NCBI GenBank assembly: GCA_020171895.1
Contig: JAIVAN010000004.1
Location: 310,001-374,000, forward strand
Source of the DNA: Bacillus timonensis
Lineage (GTDB): Bacteria; Bacillota; Bacilli; Bacillales; Bacillaceae_L
Length of the DNA stretch: 64,000 bases
Direction of reading: 5' to 3'
In this document: positions 1-8,511 of the stretch, piece after piece
Numbering within the stretch: the first letter of the stretch is position 1
Layout: every line of letters begins with the position of its first letter
Notes under the pieces: model-generated
The model's database searches: none
Told to the model about the DNA's origin: nothing
The model's input: the letters and a program-made list of their open reading frames with translations, nothing else
Made by a program: the position numbers and the translations under genes

Positions 1-54
1 CCATACGAAATTATAAAGAGAGCTTCTTGTAAAAAGATAGCTAATCCTTAATAC

Positions 55-94
55 GAAAAGGAGGTTCAGCTACTATGGCTGAACCTCCTTTTTT
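55..94. terminator. Bidirectional intrinsic terminator
   Basis: A long perfect stem (AGGAGGTTCAGC / GCTGAACCTCCT) with a short loop is followed by a T run and preceded by an A-rich stretch, so it can stop transcripts from either side. It probably ends a gene lying mostly left of the window. Two frames are open from base 1 to stops at 32 and 51, too little to identify a product. Confidence 0.85.
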
Positions 95-98
95 ATAG

Positions 99-334
99 AT
101 GGCTACTCTCAAAATACAACATTGAACTGGGGGTGTTAACCTTCGTTGCAGGAACCTCGCTTTCCGCGGGGCGCTTCTTGAGCCTCCTCGGCTTTGCCTG
201 TGGGGTCTCAAGCCTAGCGCTATCTCCCGCAGGAGTCTCGGTCCTTCCACTTCGATTAACACGCATGGATTACTAAAGTCCACATTCTATAAATGCAAAA
301 ATTCAGTTTGCATTTTCATCCTACATGGTGCAAT
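99..334 (-). repeat. Family A GC-rich dispersed repeat, copy A1
   Basis: This reverse-orientation copy holds the conserved family blocks: GTTAACACCC end, CTTTCCGCGGGGCGC, GAGCCTCCTCGGC, CTGTGGGGTCTCAAG, CCCGCAGGAGTCTCGG, then an AT-rich flank ending CATTTTCATCC. The core is far more GC-rich than the surrounding genes and can fold on itself. Open frames across it (for example 41-283) are read-through of the repeat, not genes. Confidence 0.85.
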
Positions 335-412
335 TTCGATATTCCGGGTGTTAATCTGCGTTGCAGGGCCTCGCTTTACCACTTGAGCCGCCTCCTTCAT
401 GGTGCAAATCTT
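335..412 (-). repeat. Family A repeat, internally deleted copy A2
   Basis: This copy follows A1 head to tail. It keeps the GGGTGTTAATCTGCGTTGCAG end and a shortened CTTGAGCCGCCTCC block, then jumps to the CATGGTGCAAAT flank, so most of the central core is missing. It stops 12 bases from the stop codon of the neighbouring dehydrogenase. Confidence 0.7.
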
Positions 413-424
413 AAGCATGGAAGT

Positions 425-1294
425 CTACCCATTTACAATTTCTCCTCCATTCACGTGGATCATTTGACCGGTCATGTATGACGCATCATCACTAGCTAAA
501 TATACATAGCTTGGGGCAACTTCATGAGGTTGTCCTGCGCGTTTCATCGGTGTCGTTGTACCGAATGCTGCAACTTGGTCTGCTGGGAAAGTAGAAGGGA
601 TGAGTGGTGTCCAAATCGGACCTGGTGCCACGCCATTAACACGAATTCCTTGTCCAACAAGAGATTGCGATAATGATCTTGTGAACGCCACAATTGCTCC
701 TTTTGTTGCAGAGTAATCTAATAGTTGTTCATTTCCTTTATAAGCAGTAACAGAGGCAGTGTTAATGATGCTACTGCCTTTTTTCAAATGTGGTAAAGCA
801 GCTTTTGTTAAATAAAAGTACGAAAATACATTTGTTTTGAACGTTTTTTCGAGCTGATTTGATGTGATGGCAGATAAGCTTTTTTGAGGATGCTGCTCAG
901 CGGCATTGTTTACGACAATATCAATTTTCCCGAAAGAGTCCATGGTTTTCTTCACTATTTGTTTGCAAAATTCTTCATCCCCAATATCTCCAGGATTAAG
1001 CAGGCACTTTCTACCTTCTTTTTCGACTTGCTTTTTTGTTTCTTCTGCATCTCTTTCTTCGTTTAGATAAGAGATGACTACATCTGCTCCTTCTTTTGCA
1101 AAATAAATTGCAACAGATTTGCCAATTCCACTATCACCACCGGTAATAATCGCAACTTTATCTTGAAGCTTCCCACTCCCTTTATATGATTCAATTTCTG
1201 ATACGGGTAGTGGATTCATTTCGTATTCTAACCCAGGTTGTGTATTTTGGTGCTGTGCGGGTTGTCCTTTTCTTTGCTGTTGTTGGTTGGTCAT
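425..1294 (-). CDS. SDR family oxidoreductase (GS39/YhdF-like)
   Basis: A 289-residue short-chain dehydrogenase. The Rossmann glycine motif TGGDSGIG is at residues 51-58, NNAA at 129-132, and the catalytic Ser181, Tyr194 and Lys198 (YSATKGA) are all present. A polar, Gln-rich N-terminal extension of about 40 residues precedes the fold, as in the Bacillus general-stress SDRs (YhdF, GS39, YdaD group). The start is set by an AGGAGG site seven bases upstream. It is probably a cytosolic NAD(P)-dependent oxidoreductase; the substrate cannot be told from sequence. It is monocistronic, and its 3' end abuts tandem family A repeats. Confidence 0.88.
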   Translation of the reverse strand: MTNQQQQRKGQPAQHQNTQPGLEYEMNPLPVSEIESYKGSGKLQDKVAIITGGDSGIGKSVAIYFAKEGADVVISYLNEERDAEETKKQVEKEGRKCLLNPGDIGDEEFCKQIVKKTMDSFGKIDIVVNNAAEQHPQKSLSAITSNQLEKTFKTNVFSYFYLTKAALPHLKKGSSIINTASVTAYKGNEQLLDYSATKGAIVAFTRSLSQSLVGQGIRVNGVAPGPIWTPLIPSTFPADQVAAFGTTTPMKRAGQPHEVAPSYVYLASDDASYMTGQMIHVNGGEIVNG

Positions 1295-1377
1295 GTTTGT
1301 CCTCCTAGTTAGCTAGATAGATGGAATCTTTTATTCTCGTCGTTATATAATTTTAGAAAAGAATGGGGGGATTATAC

Positions 1378-1884
1378 ATGGAAGTGAAAATTAGGAATGT
1401 TACGGTTGATGATGCCGAAGCATTAATTGAACATACAAACATTGTTCTTCGTCAAAGTGAATTTTTGTTAACGACTTCCGAGGAATTTACTGTAAGCGTA
1501 GAAAAAGAACAAGAATGGATAAGTGAGCAATTAAAGGATGGGAATTTGGGACTAGTTGCAGAAGTCGAAGGTAAGATTGTCGGTTTGTTGAATTTTAATC
1601 GTTCGAAGAGAAAACGTGTGGCACATTTAGGTTATTTTGGAATAAGTGTGCAAAAGGAATATTGGCATGCAGGTATTGGGACGAAGTTGATTGAATGTTT
1701 ATTACTGTGGGCTAGAGAAAATCCATCTATTGAAAAAGTATATTTAGAGGTATTCTCACATAATGAACATGCAATTAGGCTTTACGAAAAAATGGGATTT
1801 GTTGAGGAAGGTAGAAAGAAACAATATATAAAGTATGAAGATGGACGTTATGTGGATGAAATTATTATGGCTCAAGATGTATAA
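1378..1884 (+). CDS. GNAT family N-acetyltransferase
   Basis: A 168-residue protein with a single GNAT fold. Motif A is seen as GISVQKEYWHAGIGTKLIE (acetyl-CoA pyrophosphate loop HAGIGT), followed by motif B, EVFSHNEHAIRLYEKMGF. This resembles the RimJ/RimL and YkkB-like group that acetylates small molecules or protein N-termini; the substrate is unknown. I chose the ATG at 1378 because a GGGGGG ribosome binding site lies seven bases upstream; an in-frame ATG at 1363 would sit inside that site. It is monocistronic and followed four bases later by a family A repeat. Confidence 0.85.
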   Translation: MEVKIRNVTVDDAEALIEHTNIVLRQSEFLLTTSEEFTVSVEKEQEWISEQLKDGNLGLVAEVEGKIVGLLNFNRSKRKRVAHLGYFGISVQKEYWHAGIGTKLIECLLLWARENPSIEKVYLEVFSHNEHAIRLYEKMGFVEEGRKKQYIKYEDGRYVDEIIMAQDV

Positions 1885-1887
1885 GGT

Positions 1888-2180
1888 GATGGCTACCTCG
1901 AAAATACGGCACTGAATGTGGGGTGTTAACCTTCGTTGCAGGAACCTCGCTTTCCACGGTGCGCCACTTGAGCCTCCTCGGCTTCGCCTGTGGGGTCTCA
2001 AGGCCGCCGCTATTCCCGTAGGACTTTGAATAGGCTTCCTTGAATCCTCACCGCACGAAGGAAATGCGTCAGCATTTTCGAGGAGTCTCGGTTCCTTCCA
2101 ATACGGTTAACACGCATGAATACTTGGATACAACATTCTAATAACAAAAAAACATTTTCATCCACCATGGTCCAACAATT
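1888..2180 (-). repeat. Family A dispersed repeat, copy A3 (with insertion)
   Basis: This reverse-orientation copy begins just after the acetyltransferase stop codon and has all the family blocks (GGGTGTTAACC, CTTTCCACGGTGCGCC, GAGCCTCCTCGGC, TGTGGGGTCTCAAGG). It carries about 60 extra bases between the GGGTCTCAAG block and GGAGTCTCGG (about 2012-2085), making it the longest copy in the window. Confidence 0.85.
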
Positions 2181-2199
2181 AGAATGAAACTAAAAAATA

Positions 2200-2244
2200 A
2201 AGTCCGCCTATATTCACGATGATTAGTGAATATAGGCGGACTTC
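2200..2244. terminator. Intrinsic terminator after yajQ homologue
   Basis: An 18-bp perfect stem (AAGTCCGCCTATATTCAC and its complement) surrounds an 8-base loop. On the minus strand it is followed by a T-rich tract, so it mainly terminates the yajQ transcript. Confidence 0.85.
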
Positions 2245-2248
2245 TTGT

Positions 2249-2740
2249 TTAGCGGAAATTTAAAAATTGCACATCGATTGGTAGGTCTGCTTGTCTTACT
2301 GCAGCAATGATTTGTTGTAGATCATCTCTACTTTTACCTGTAACGCGGATTTGATCATCTTGAATTTGGCTTTTTACCTTTAAACCACTATTCTTAATAA
2401 TTGTGTTGATTTTTTTAGCATTTTCTTTATCGATTCCTTGAATGAGTTTTCCACGCTGACGAACTGTCCCACCTGAAGCACCTTCAACTTTACCGTAGTC
2501 AATATTTTTAGTTGCAACTCCACGCTTAATCAATTTCGTCACAAGTACGTCCTTTAATTGCTCAAGCTTATACTCATCATCAGAAATCAGCACAAGTTCT
2601 TCTTTATCTAGTGAAATATCACTCTTGCTACCTTTAAAGTCATAGCGGTTTTGAATTTCTTTTAAAGCGATATTAATGGCATTTGTTACTTCCGGTAAAT
2701 CTACTTTTGACACAATATCAAATGAAGCCTCTTTAGACAT
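2249..2740 (-). CDS. yitK: YajQ family nucleotide/c-di-GMP-binding protein
   Basis: A full-length 163-residue member of the YajQ/UPF0234 family, with the N-terminal [17 protein letters not shown] signature, the RYDFKGSKS segment and the C-terminal [16 protein letters not shown]. Family members have a double ferredoxin-like fold and bind nucleotides; a Xanthomonas homologue binds cyclic di-GMP and acts with a transcription factor. The B. subtilis orthologue is YitK, beside yitL as here. A GGAGG site precedes the ATG. Its role in Bacillus is not established. Confidence 0.92.
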   Translation of the reverse strand: MSKEASFDIVSKVDLPEVTNAINIALKEIQNRYDFKGSKSDISLDKEELVLISDDEYKLEQLKDVLVTKLIKRGVATKNIDYGKVEGASGGTVRQRGKLIQGIDKENAKKINTIIKNSGLKVKSQIQDDQIRVTGKSRDDLQQIIAAVRQADLPIDVQFLNFR

Positions 2741-2840
2741 ATATGTACCTCCAAAATCATGTATTTACCCCAATTATAGTAAATTTTAGGTAGACAAACA
2801 ACTTAACGGTACTGATTCCAATTGATCGCTAATGATTTTC

Positions 2841-2869
2841 TATTACTTATCGTCAATTAATGTTATAAT
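2841..2869 (+). promoter_or_regulatory. Extended -10 sigma-A-like promoter upstream of cvfB
   Basis: A consensus TATAAT at 2864-2869 is preceded by an extended TG element and a weak -35 (TATTAC) 17 bases upstream. It would drive a leader of about 225 nt ahead of cvfB that includes a short reading frame. Confidence 0.55.
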
Positions 2870-2936
2870 AGCCAATTAGTTAGGTTAGGATTTAAGAGAA
2901 GAAAGTTTTTAAAAGTGGAGTAATGGAAGGTGAAAC

Positions 2937-3044
2937 ATGTCAGTTCCATCGTTCATCAGACACATAATAAAGCAGTGGGAAGTCGAGTCAGCACGGTTTT
3001 GTATCAATCTTCACGCAAACTCCCACGAGAATAGATTATACTAA
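2937..3044 (+). CDS. Possible 35-residue leader ORF upstream of cvfB
   Basis: A short frame starting ATG after a strong GGAAGGTG ribosome binding site. It encodes 35 residues beginning MSVPSFIRHIIKQWEVES and ends in TAA 55 bases before cvfB. The N-terminal half could form an amphipathic helix. It lies on the leader transcript of the 2864-2869 promoter. No family is recognised. It could be a real small protein or an upstream ORF affecting cvfB expression. Support is the ribosome site, start codon and position only. Confidence 0.4.
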   Translation: MSVPSFIRHIIKQWEVESARFCINLHANSHENRLY

Positions 3045-3099
3045 ATATAGATTAGTTAAAGGAATACATTCGATAGTAGAAAAAGAAAGAAGGTTAATA

Positions 3100-3966
3100 A
3101 TGGATAGGATTGAAGTAGGTACTGTAGTCACACTTAAAGTAGATAGAGAAGCACCTTTTGGATATTTTTTAACAGATGGTGAGGAAGATGTACTGTTACA
3201 CGAAAGTGAAATAACGGAAGATTTTAATGAAGAAGAACCAGTAGAAGTCTTTATTTATCAAGATCATCAAGGAAGATTAGCTTCTACGATGACGATTCCT
3301 AAAATCATGTTAGGTACATATGATTGGGTTGAAGTAGTTGAAGTGAAAAGGGAATACGGTGTTTTTGTAAATATCGGGATAAAGAAAGATATACTTGTAT
3401 CAAAGGATGATTTACCCGCGCTTGACAGACTATGGCCAGCAGTCGGTGACAAGTTGTATTGCTCGCTTCGGTTAGATAAAAATGGCCGTTTATTTGGTAA
3501 ACTAGCAACTGAAGATATCATTAGAGATTTACGTAAACTAGCAACGAGACAGGATTTTAATAAAGATATTGCAGGTCATGTGTACCGTCAACTGCTAGTT
3601 GGTACATTTATGATATCAGATGAAGGATATCTAGGATTTATTCATGAGTCACAACGTACGAGAGAGCCTCGTTTAGGAGAGAGAGTGGAAGGTCGAATCG
3701 TTGATATTAAAGATGATGGCTCTGTGAATGTTTCTCTTTTAGGAAGAGGACATGAGCGAATGGATGAAGATTCAGAAACTATCTATACTTATATGGAAGA
3801 GCGTGGCGGTGCAATGCCATATTGGGATAAAAGCTTACCTGAGGATATCCAAGAGCGATTCCAAATGAGTAAAGCAGCATTTAAGCGTGCTATCGGTAGA
3901 CTTATGAAAGAAGGTAAAGTATACCAAGAAAATGGCTGGACATATTTTAAAAGGCAAGAAGAATAA
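3100..3966 (+). CDS. cvfB: S1 RNA-binding protein CvfB (YitL)
   Basis: A 288-residue protein of the conserved virulence factor B family. Three S1/OB-like modules occupy about residues 1-215 (for example GYFLTDGEEDVLLHESEIT and the VEGRIVDIKDDGSVNVSLLG segment). A C-terminal winged helix (about 228-288, MSKAAFKRAIGRLMKEGKV) follows. The fold is known to bind RNA in Streptococcus and Staphylococcus. The start ATG has an AAGAAGG site. It is the yitL orthologue next to yitK, as in B. subtilis, and its own terminator follows. Confidence 0.92.
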   Translation: MDRIEVGTVVTLKVDREAPFGYFLTDGEEDVLLHESEITEDFNEEEPVEVFIYQDHQGRLASTMTIPKIMLGTYDWVEVVEVKREYGVFVNIGIKKDILVSKDDLPALDRLWPAVGDKLYCSLRLDKNGRLFGKLATEDIIRDLRKLATRQDFNKDIAGHVYRQLLVGTFMISDEGYLGFIHESQRTREPRLGERVEGRIVDIKDDGSVNVSLLGRGHERMDEDSETIYTYMEERGGAMPYWDKSLPEDIQERFQMSKAAFKRAIGRLMKEGKVYQENGWTYFKRQEE

Positions 3967-3974
3967 ATGTAAAG

Positions 3975-4000
3975 GAGCTGAGTATTTCAGCTCTTTTTTT
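3975..4000 (+). terminator. Terminator of cvfB
   Basis: GAGCTGA / TTCAGCTC hairpin with a 4-base loop followed by eight T residues, nine bases after the stop codon. Confidence 0.85.
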
Positions 4001-4172
4001 ATTTTTCTATATTTACGTATGTTGTTTGTTTTTAAGGACTCAAAGGGTATGTTAGAAAGCTATCAGTACTGTCTGAACTTTTTCAATGTTTCGCAATTAT
4101 TGTTTTTCCTTCAAATCTTTTGATATGTGTCGATAATAAAAGTCTAAGATGCATCGAGAGGAGTTACAACAT

Positions 4173-5156
4173 ATGGAAAAAATGACATTAAAGAAATGGC
4201 TTACTGGCTTTATGGCACTAGTTTTAGTCATGACTGGCTGTGCTAATGGAGAGAAAGCAGAAGAACAGAAAATGATAAAAGTTGGGATTATGTTGTCTGA
4301 CGTCGGACTAGGGGATCAGTCGTTCAGTGATGCCGCATTTAATGGCCTCATAAAAGCAAGAGATGAATTAGGAATCATTTTTGATTATCGTGAGTTAAAA
4401 GATACAGGTTCATATGAAAAAGGTTTAGTAGAATTAGTGGAAGAAAAAAATGACTTAATTGTTGGTTTAGGCTTCATGGTACAAGAGGATCTAGAGAAAG
4501 TAGCAAAGAAATATCCTGACCAGCACTTCTTGTTAATTGATTCTGTTTCAGACCTTCCTAATATTACGTCAATTACTTTTAAAGAAGACCAAGGTAGCTT
4601 TCTAGCAGGGGTTGTTGCTGCCCTGACTACGAAAACGAATAAAGTAGGGTTTATCGGTGGAGCAGATGTACCACTTATACGCAAATTTTCAAATGGTTTT
4701 ATACAAGGAGTACATTCAGTTAACCCTGACATTCAAGTGATTGAAGTATTTGCTGGAGACTTTGGAAATGATCAACTAGGTGCCCGTCTAGCGCAGGAAT
4801 TAATAGGAAAGCAATCTGATGTTCTATATGCAGCAGCAGGATTTACAGGAGTCGGTGTACTGAAAGAAGCAGAGGCAAATGGTATTTATGCAATTGGAGT
4901 AGATAGTGATCAATATTTTTATGCTGAAAAAGCAGTTATCACGTCTATGCAAAAAAATGTAAATGTCGCAATTTATCAAACGATAGAACAACTCGTATCT
5001 AATGGTGGAATTCAAGAAGGCAAAATTGAATTAGGCTTAAAAGAGGGAGGCGTTGGTTTAGCACCAATTCGAATCATTTCTCTACCAGACGAGCACACAA
5101 AAATTCTAGAAGACTGGGCAAAAAAGCTAACAAATGGAGAGGTAAAAGTTCAATAG
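4173..5156 (+). CDS. BMP/Med-family substrate-binding lipoprotein
   Basis: A 327-residue exported lipoprotein. The N-terminal signal ends in the lipobox VMTGC (Cys about residue 24), and the rest is a basic-membrane-protein (BMP) type periplasmic-binding fold with [16 protein letters not shown] at its start, like nucleoside-binding PnrA/Med proteins. I start at the ATG at 4173, nine bases after GAGAGGAG; an upstream in-frame ATG at 4149 would put the ribosome site inside the gene. It precedes a chemoreceptor by 34 bases with no terminator and no ABC permease or ATPase nearby, so it may present a ligand to that receptor. Med at 25.6 kb is a paralogue. Confidence 0.87.
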   Translation: MEKMTLKKWLTGFMALVLVMTGCANGEKAEEQKMIKVGIMLSDVGLGDQSFSDAAFNGLIKARDELGIIFDYRELKDTGSYEKGLVELVEEKNDLIVGLGFMVQEDLEKVAKKYPDQHFLLIDSVSDLPNITSITFKEDQGSFLAGVVAALTTKTNKVGFIGGADVPLIRKFSNGFIQGVHSVNPDIQVIEVFAGDFGNDQLGARLAQELIGKQSDVLYAAAGFTGVGVLKEAEANGIYAIGVDSDQYFYAEKAVITSMQKNVNVAIYQTIEQLVSNGGIQEGKIELGLKEGGVGLAPIRIISLPDEHTKILEDWAKKLTNGEVKVQ

Positions 5157-5190
5157 CACCAAGAATTACATCATGAAGGGAAGGAACGCA

Positions 5191-6840
5191 ATGACGATTA
5201 AGAAAAAGTTGATTTTAAATTCGATGACGGCCCTCTTATTAGCCGTAATTATGATTGCTTTTATCATAGTAAAAATGCTCTCAATACAGTCCTCTAACCA
5301 AGACTTTGTTCCAGTTTTACTTACTGTACAGAAGTTGGAGGCCGATGTTGAGTCGTTAAAACAGAGTTTGAGTAATTTTTCATATAATATGACAGAAGGT
5401 AATAAACAAGACGCGTTAACAAAAATGAAACGTACCGAAGATACCTTCAGCAAAACAAACGCTATGTTAAGTGGGGACAATCTAGTTCTTTTACAAAAAG
5501 CGAAAACTAAATTTGAAGAATTACAAAAGGAAGCTTCCACTGCATTAGCGAGTCAAAATGGATCAGAAGTTAAGAAGCAATCCATTCGAACTGAAGGAAT
5601 AATAAACGATCTTTATTTGTTAGATATATATGTGACAGATCAATATGCTGATCTTCAGAAAAACTTAGAAGAACAGATTCAATTTATTATTTTATCTGCC
5701 ATAATTGGTAGTGGGTTATTGATACTATTATCTAGTGTAGTTGGTATTACTTTGACAAAATCAATTACGAAGCCACTTGAAAAATTAGCATCAAATGCTA
5801 AAGAAGTAGCAAAAGGAAATCTTATCGTTGAACAAGTTGATTACAAACACAAGGATGAATTAGGCGAGCTTAACGGAGCGTTTTCTCAAATGATTAATCA
5901 GCTGAAAGAATTAATTACATCTGTTAATAAAGTAAGTAAAGATGTTGATATATTTGCAACGAATATTGAAGGTGAAAATAAAGTGTTAACAGAAATTAGC
6001 TATCAAGTTGTGACCTCTACAGATGAGTTATCTGCTGGTTCCCAAAGCATTTCTGAAGACCTACAGTCAGCTGTTGAGTTAATTGAAAAAATGGAACATC
6101 ATCTAAATGACAACTTTGTCAGATCAAATGATTCGGCTCAGCAAGGTGAAGAAGCTGTGAAATCAATTCATTCAGGTAGAAAAGCAATTGAACAACAGCG
6201 AGTATTAATTGCAAATAATGCAAGTACAACGAAATCGATTGAAACGGCGACGAAGGAATTTTCAGGATATACAAGTAAAATTGAAGATATGGCGAAAATG
6301 GTATCTGAAATAGCAAATCAAACAAACCTGTTAGCTTTAAACGCTGCAATTGAAGCAGCGAGAGCAGGGGAAGCTGGTAAAGGGTTTGCTGTCGTTGCAA
6401 GTGAAGTAAGAAAGCTTGCAGAACAATCAACTTTTGCTACACAGCAAATCTTTGAAATGGTTGAAATGATCAATGGTGGATTAACTGGAATTCTATCATC
6501 GGTAGCAGAGGGAGTAAAATTGGCAGAAGATCAAAATGAATCAATGCTTACGACTGAAGATGCTTTCAAAGCAATCGAAGAAAAAGTATCCTCGATTTCA
6601 AATCAACTTCAAATGCTAGCAGCAGGTATGTCTTCGTCAAAAGAACTTGGTGATAAGGTTCTGCAAAATGTAGAAAGCATAAGTGCGGTTGTCGAGGAAT
6701 CAGCGGCTGGAAGTGAAGAAATCTCTGCTTCTACTGCAGAACAGCTATCTGCTTTTGAAAAAATGGTGACAAGCGTTGCTTCTTTGAAAAAATTAACGAA
6801 TACATTAAATGAACAAGTAAATCAATTTAAGATTGAGTAA
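5191..6840 (+). CDS. Methyl-accepting chemotaxis protein
   Basis: A 549-residue transmembrane chemoreceptor: TM1 at about residues 7-28, a short extracellular helical domain of about 135 residues (four-helix-bundle type), TM2 at about 165-187, a HAMP domain ([17 protein letters not shown] onward), then a methylation/signalling coiled coil. The highly conserved hairpin tip is at about 372-400 ([20 protein letters not shown]). The start at 5191 follows AAGGGAAGG; the in-frame ATG at 5173 lies within that site. It is probably cotranscribed with the preceding binding lipoprotein. The ligand is not known. Confidence 0.92.
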   Translation: MTIKKKLILNSMTALLLAVIMIAFIIVKMLSIQSSNQDFVPVLLTVQKLEADVESLKQSLSNFSYNMTEGNKQDALTKMKRTEDTFSKTNAMLSGDNLVLLQKAKTKFEELQKEASTALASQNGSEVKKQSIRTEGIINDLYLLDIYVTDQYADLQKNLEEQIQFIILSAIIGSGLLILLSSVVGITLTKSITKPLEKLASNAKEVAKGNLIVEQVDYKHKDELGELNGAFSQMINQLKELITSVNKVSKDVDIFATNIEGENKVLTEISYQVVTSTDELSAGSQSISEDLQSAVELIEKMEHHLNDNFVRSNDSAQQGEEAVKSIHSGRKAIEQQRVLIANNASTTKSIETATKEFSGYTSKIEDMAKMVSEIANQTNLLALNAAIEAARAGEAGKGFAVVASEVRKLAEQSTFATQQIFEMVEMINGGLTGILSSVAEGVKLAEDQNESMLTTEDAFKAIEEKVSSISNQLQMLAAGMSSSKELGDKVLQNVESISAVVEESAAGSEEISASTAEQLSAFEKMVTSVASLKKLTNTLNEQVNQFKIE

Positions 6841-6852
6841 TAGCATTTAATT

Positions 6853-6885
6853 AGTCTGACACGATCCTTTTCGTGTCAGACTTTT
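6853..6885 (+). terminator. Terminator of the lipoprotein-chemoreceptor operon
   Basis: AGTCTGACACGA / TCGTGTCAGACT perfect 12-bp stem with a T tract, 12 bases after the chemoreceptor stop. Confidence 0.88.
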
Positions 6886-6890
6886 GTTTG

Positions 6891-7022
6891 TTAGAGGTGA
6901 TCAGTTTCTTTTGAAAATTGTCTCTCACCACGTTGACGATTTTTTTCGCGCATCATGTTCTTCTCATGTCTTTTGGCATTATTATCTTTTGCTTTTTTGT
7001 CGTTATCACTCGTTTTAGACAT
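6891..7022 (-). CDS. Small DUF3941-like protein
   Basis: A 43-residue, very hydrophilic protein starting MSKTSDNDKKAKDNNAKRHE, with a GGAAGTGTGGAG ribosome site upstream. The N-terminal SDNDKKxxDNNAKR pattern matches, from memory, the small Bacillus DUF3941 family. There are no membrane segments and the function is unknown. It is transcribed against the chemoreceptor operon and shares the intergenic hairpin at 6853-6885. Confidence 0.7.
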   Translation of the reverse strand: MSKTSDNDKKAKDNNAKRHEKNMMREKNRQRGERQFSKETDHL

Positions 7023-7136
7023 ATACTCCACACTTCCTTTCATCTCTTTACTGCATTATTTTTTCCATATTGTTTGAAAGTATGTACTAGGTATAAGAAC
7101 CATCATAAGCGTAGATGAAGGACAAATTAGTATCGA

Positions 7137-7463
7137 GGATCAAGAGGGGAGTTCTTCATAGGAGTAATGAAGTCCCAAACGGTGATGAATGCCAAGAGGA
7201 AAGTTCTTCATAAGGGTGATGAAGTCTCAAACGGTGATGAATGCCGAGAGAAAAGTTCTTCATAAGAGTGATGAAGTCTCATATGGTGCTGATTCTCGGG
7301 AAAAAAGTTCTTCATAGGGGTGATGAGTGCCCAATCGATGCAGAATGCCGAGTAAAAAGTTCTTCATAGGAGTGATGAAGTCCCAAACGGTGATGAATGC
7401 CAAGAGAAAAGTTCTTCATAAGGGTGATGAGTGCCCAAGCGGTAAGGAATTTCCAAAAAAAAT
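7137..7463. repeat. 52-bp tandem repeat array (about six units)
   Basis: Successive GTTCTTCATA motifs start at 7151, 7204, 7256, 7308, 7359 and 7411, giving a period of 51-53 bases. Each unit contains CTTCAT...ATGAAGTC (a short inverted repeat) followed by GGTGATGAATGCC-like sequence. Units differ at several positions, so this is an older array than the one at 16.8 kb. It lies between DUF3941 and degV. A 52-bp unit is not a multiple of three and no continuous frame crosses the array. Confidence 0.88.
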
Positions 7464-7489
7464 CCTTCACTCATAGGAATGAAGGACGT
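7453..7489 (-). terminator. degV terminator, derived from or related to the repeat unit
   Basis: On the minus strand GTCCTTCATTCC pairs with TGAAGGA and is followed by eight T residues, directly after the degV stop codon. The stem sequence is the same CTTCAT/ATGAAG hairpin found in each 52-bp repeat. Confidence 0.75.
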
Positions 7490-7498
7490 ACGAAAGCG

Positions 7499-8359
7499 TT
7501 ATTTCTTAACGGAATTTAAAAAGAATATTGCTAATGTACCAGGGCCGACATGTGATCCGATTGCGGCTCCAATTGTATTAATGAAGAATGACTTACATCC
7601 AAGAGTTTCTTCAATTTGTGTTTTAATTTCATTTGCTAATGCCTCATCATCACCATGACTGATGCCAATCGTTTGTTCTTCTAGGTTGTCCCCTCGCTCT
7701 TTCATGAGTTCTATAATTCGTTTCATCAGCTTTTTCTTTCCACGAATTTTTTCAATAGGGATTAGCTTTCCATCTTCAACATGTAGTAACGGTTTGATGT
7801 TAAGTAAACCACCAATATAAGCGGAAGCTTTAGAGACTCTACCACCTCGTGCTAAATACTCTAAATCCTCAACTGTGAAAAGATGTTCCATATGTGATAT
7901 ATCGTGTTGAATGGACTGAAGGATTTCTTCTTTTGGTAGTCCCTCTTGCGCTAATTCAGCAGCATGCTTAACGACTAAGCCTAGACCTAAAGAAGCACAT
8001 TTCGAATCAATTATAGTTAAATTTAAATCAGGATACTCCTCTTCGACCTCTGTTTTCATGAGCAAAGCAGTTTGATAGGTTCCTGACAGTTCAGAAGAAA
8101 AAGTGAGATAAATGCTTGGTTGCTGATCTTTCGCAAGTTGAGTAAATACTTCTTTAAATAAAGCTGGTGAGACTTGAGATGTCTTAGGTTGCTTTCCTTC
8201 TCGAATGACATTGTACACTTCAGTAGGAGTGATTGTTGTTAAGTCTTCAAAGTTTTGGTCATCGATATGTACGCCTAATGGTAATAATGTAACATCATTT
8301 TCGTTATAAAAAGATAGCGGGAGATCGCTTGCACTATCAGTTAAAATTCTTACATTCAT
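7499..8359 (-). CDS. yitS: DegV family fatty-acid-binding protein
   Basis: A 286-residue DegV/EDD-fold protein with the N-terminal ILTDSASDLP motif, the SxLSGTYQ segment (LTFSSELSGTYQTA) that contacts the lipid carboxylate, and the C-terminal HVGPGTLAIFF. Family members (FakB in Staphylococcus) hold fatty acids for phosphorylation by FakA. Length is typical. An AGGTGA site precedes the ATG. It is divergent from yitT, as the yitS-yitT order suggests. Which DegV paralogue it is cannot be decided from one locus. Confidence 0.92.
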   Translation of the reverse strand: MNVRILTDSASDLPLSFYNENDVTLLPLGVHIDDQNFEDLTTITPTEVYNVIREGKQPKTSQVSPALFKEVFTQLAKDQQPSIYLTFSSELSGTYQTALLMKTEVEEEYPDLNLTIIDSKCASLGLGLVVKHAAELAQEGLPKEEILQSIQHDISHMEHLFTVEDLEYLARGGRVSKASAYIGGLLNIKPLLHVEDGKLIPIEKIRGKKKLMKRIIELMKERGDNLEEQTIGISHGDDEALANEIKTQIEETLGCKSFFINTIGAAIGSHVGPGTLAIFFLNSVKK

Positions 8360-8511
8360 ACGTTCACCTTTTTCTAGTTATTATCTTTAAGCTTTTTTAT
8401 CCTGTCTCTATTGTACATGACACTAGTAATTGTATTCAAATACTTTAAATATGGGTAAGAAAAGAGTAGACTACATAAAATAATGGTTAATTTAGGTGAG
8501 GAGGATTATTT

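Noticed and set aside
1-51. C-terminal end of a gene left of the window
   Set aside because: Two frames are open from base 1 to stops at 32 and 51; neither peptide is long enough to identify or to choose between them.
41-283. Arg/Pro/Gly-rich reading frames in family A copies (also 1756-2001, 39576-39899, 48690-48899, 60664-61029, 62334-62895)
   Set aside because: They are the same frame read through different copies of a non-coding repeat, lack ribosome sites at their starts, and change with every indel.
6918-7118. Plus-strand 66-residue hydrophobic frame
   Set aside because: It overlaps the DUF3941-like gene on the opposite strand, which has a better ribosome site and recognisable sequence.
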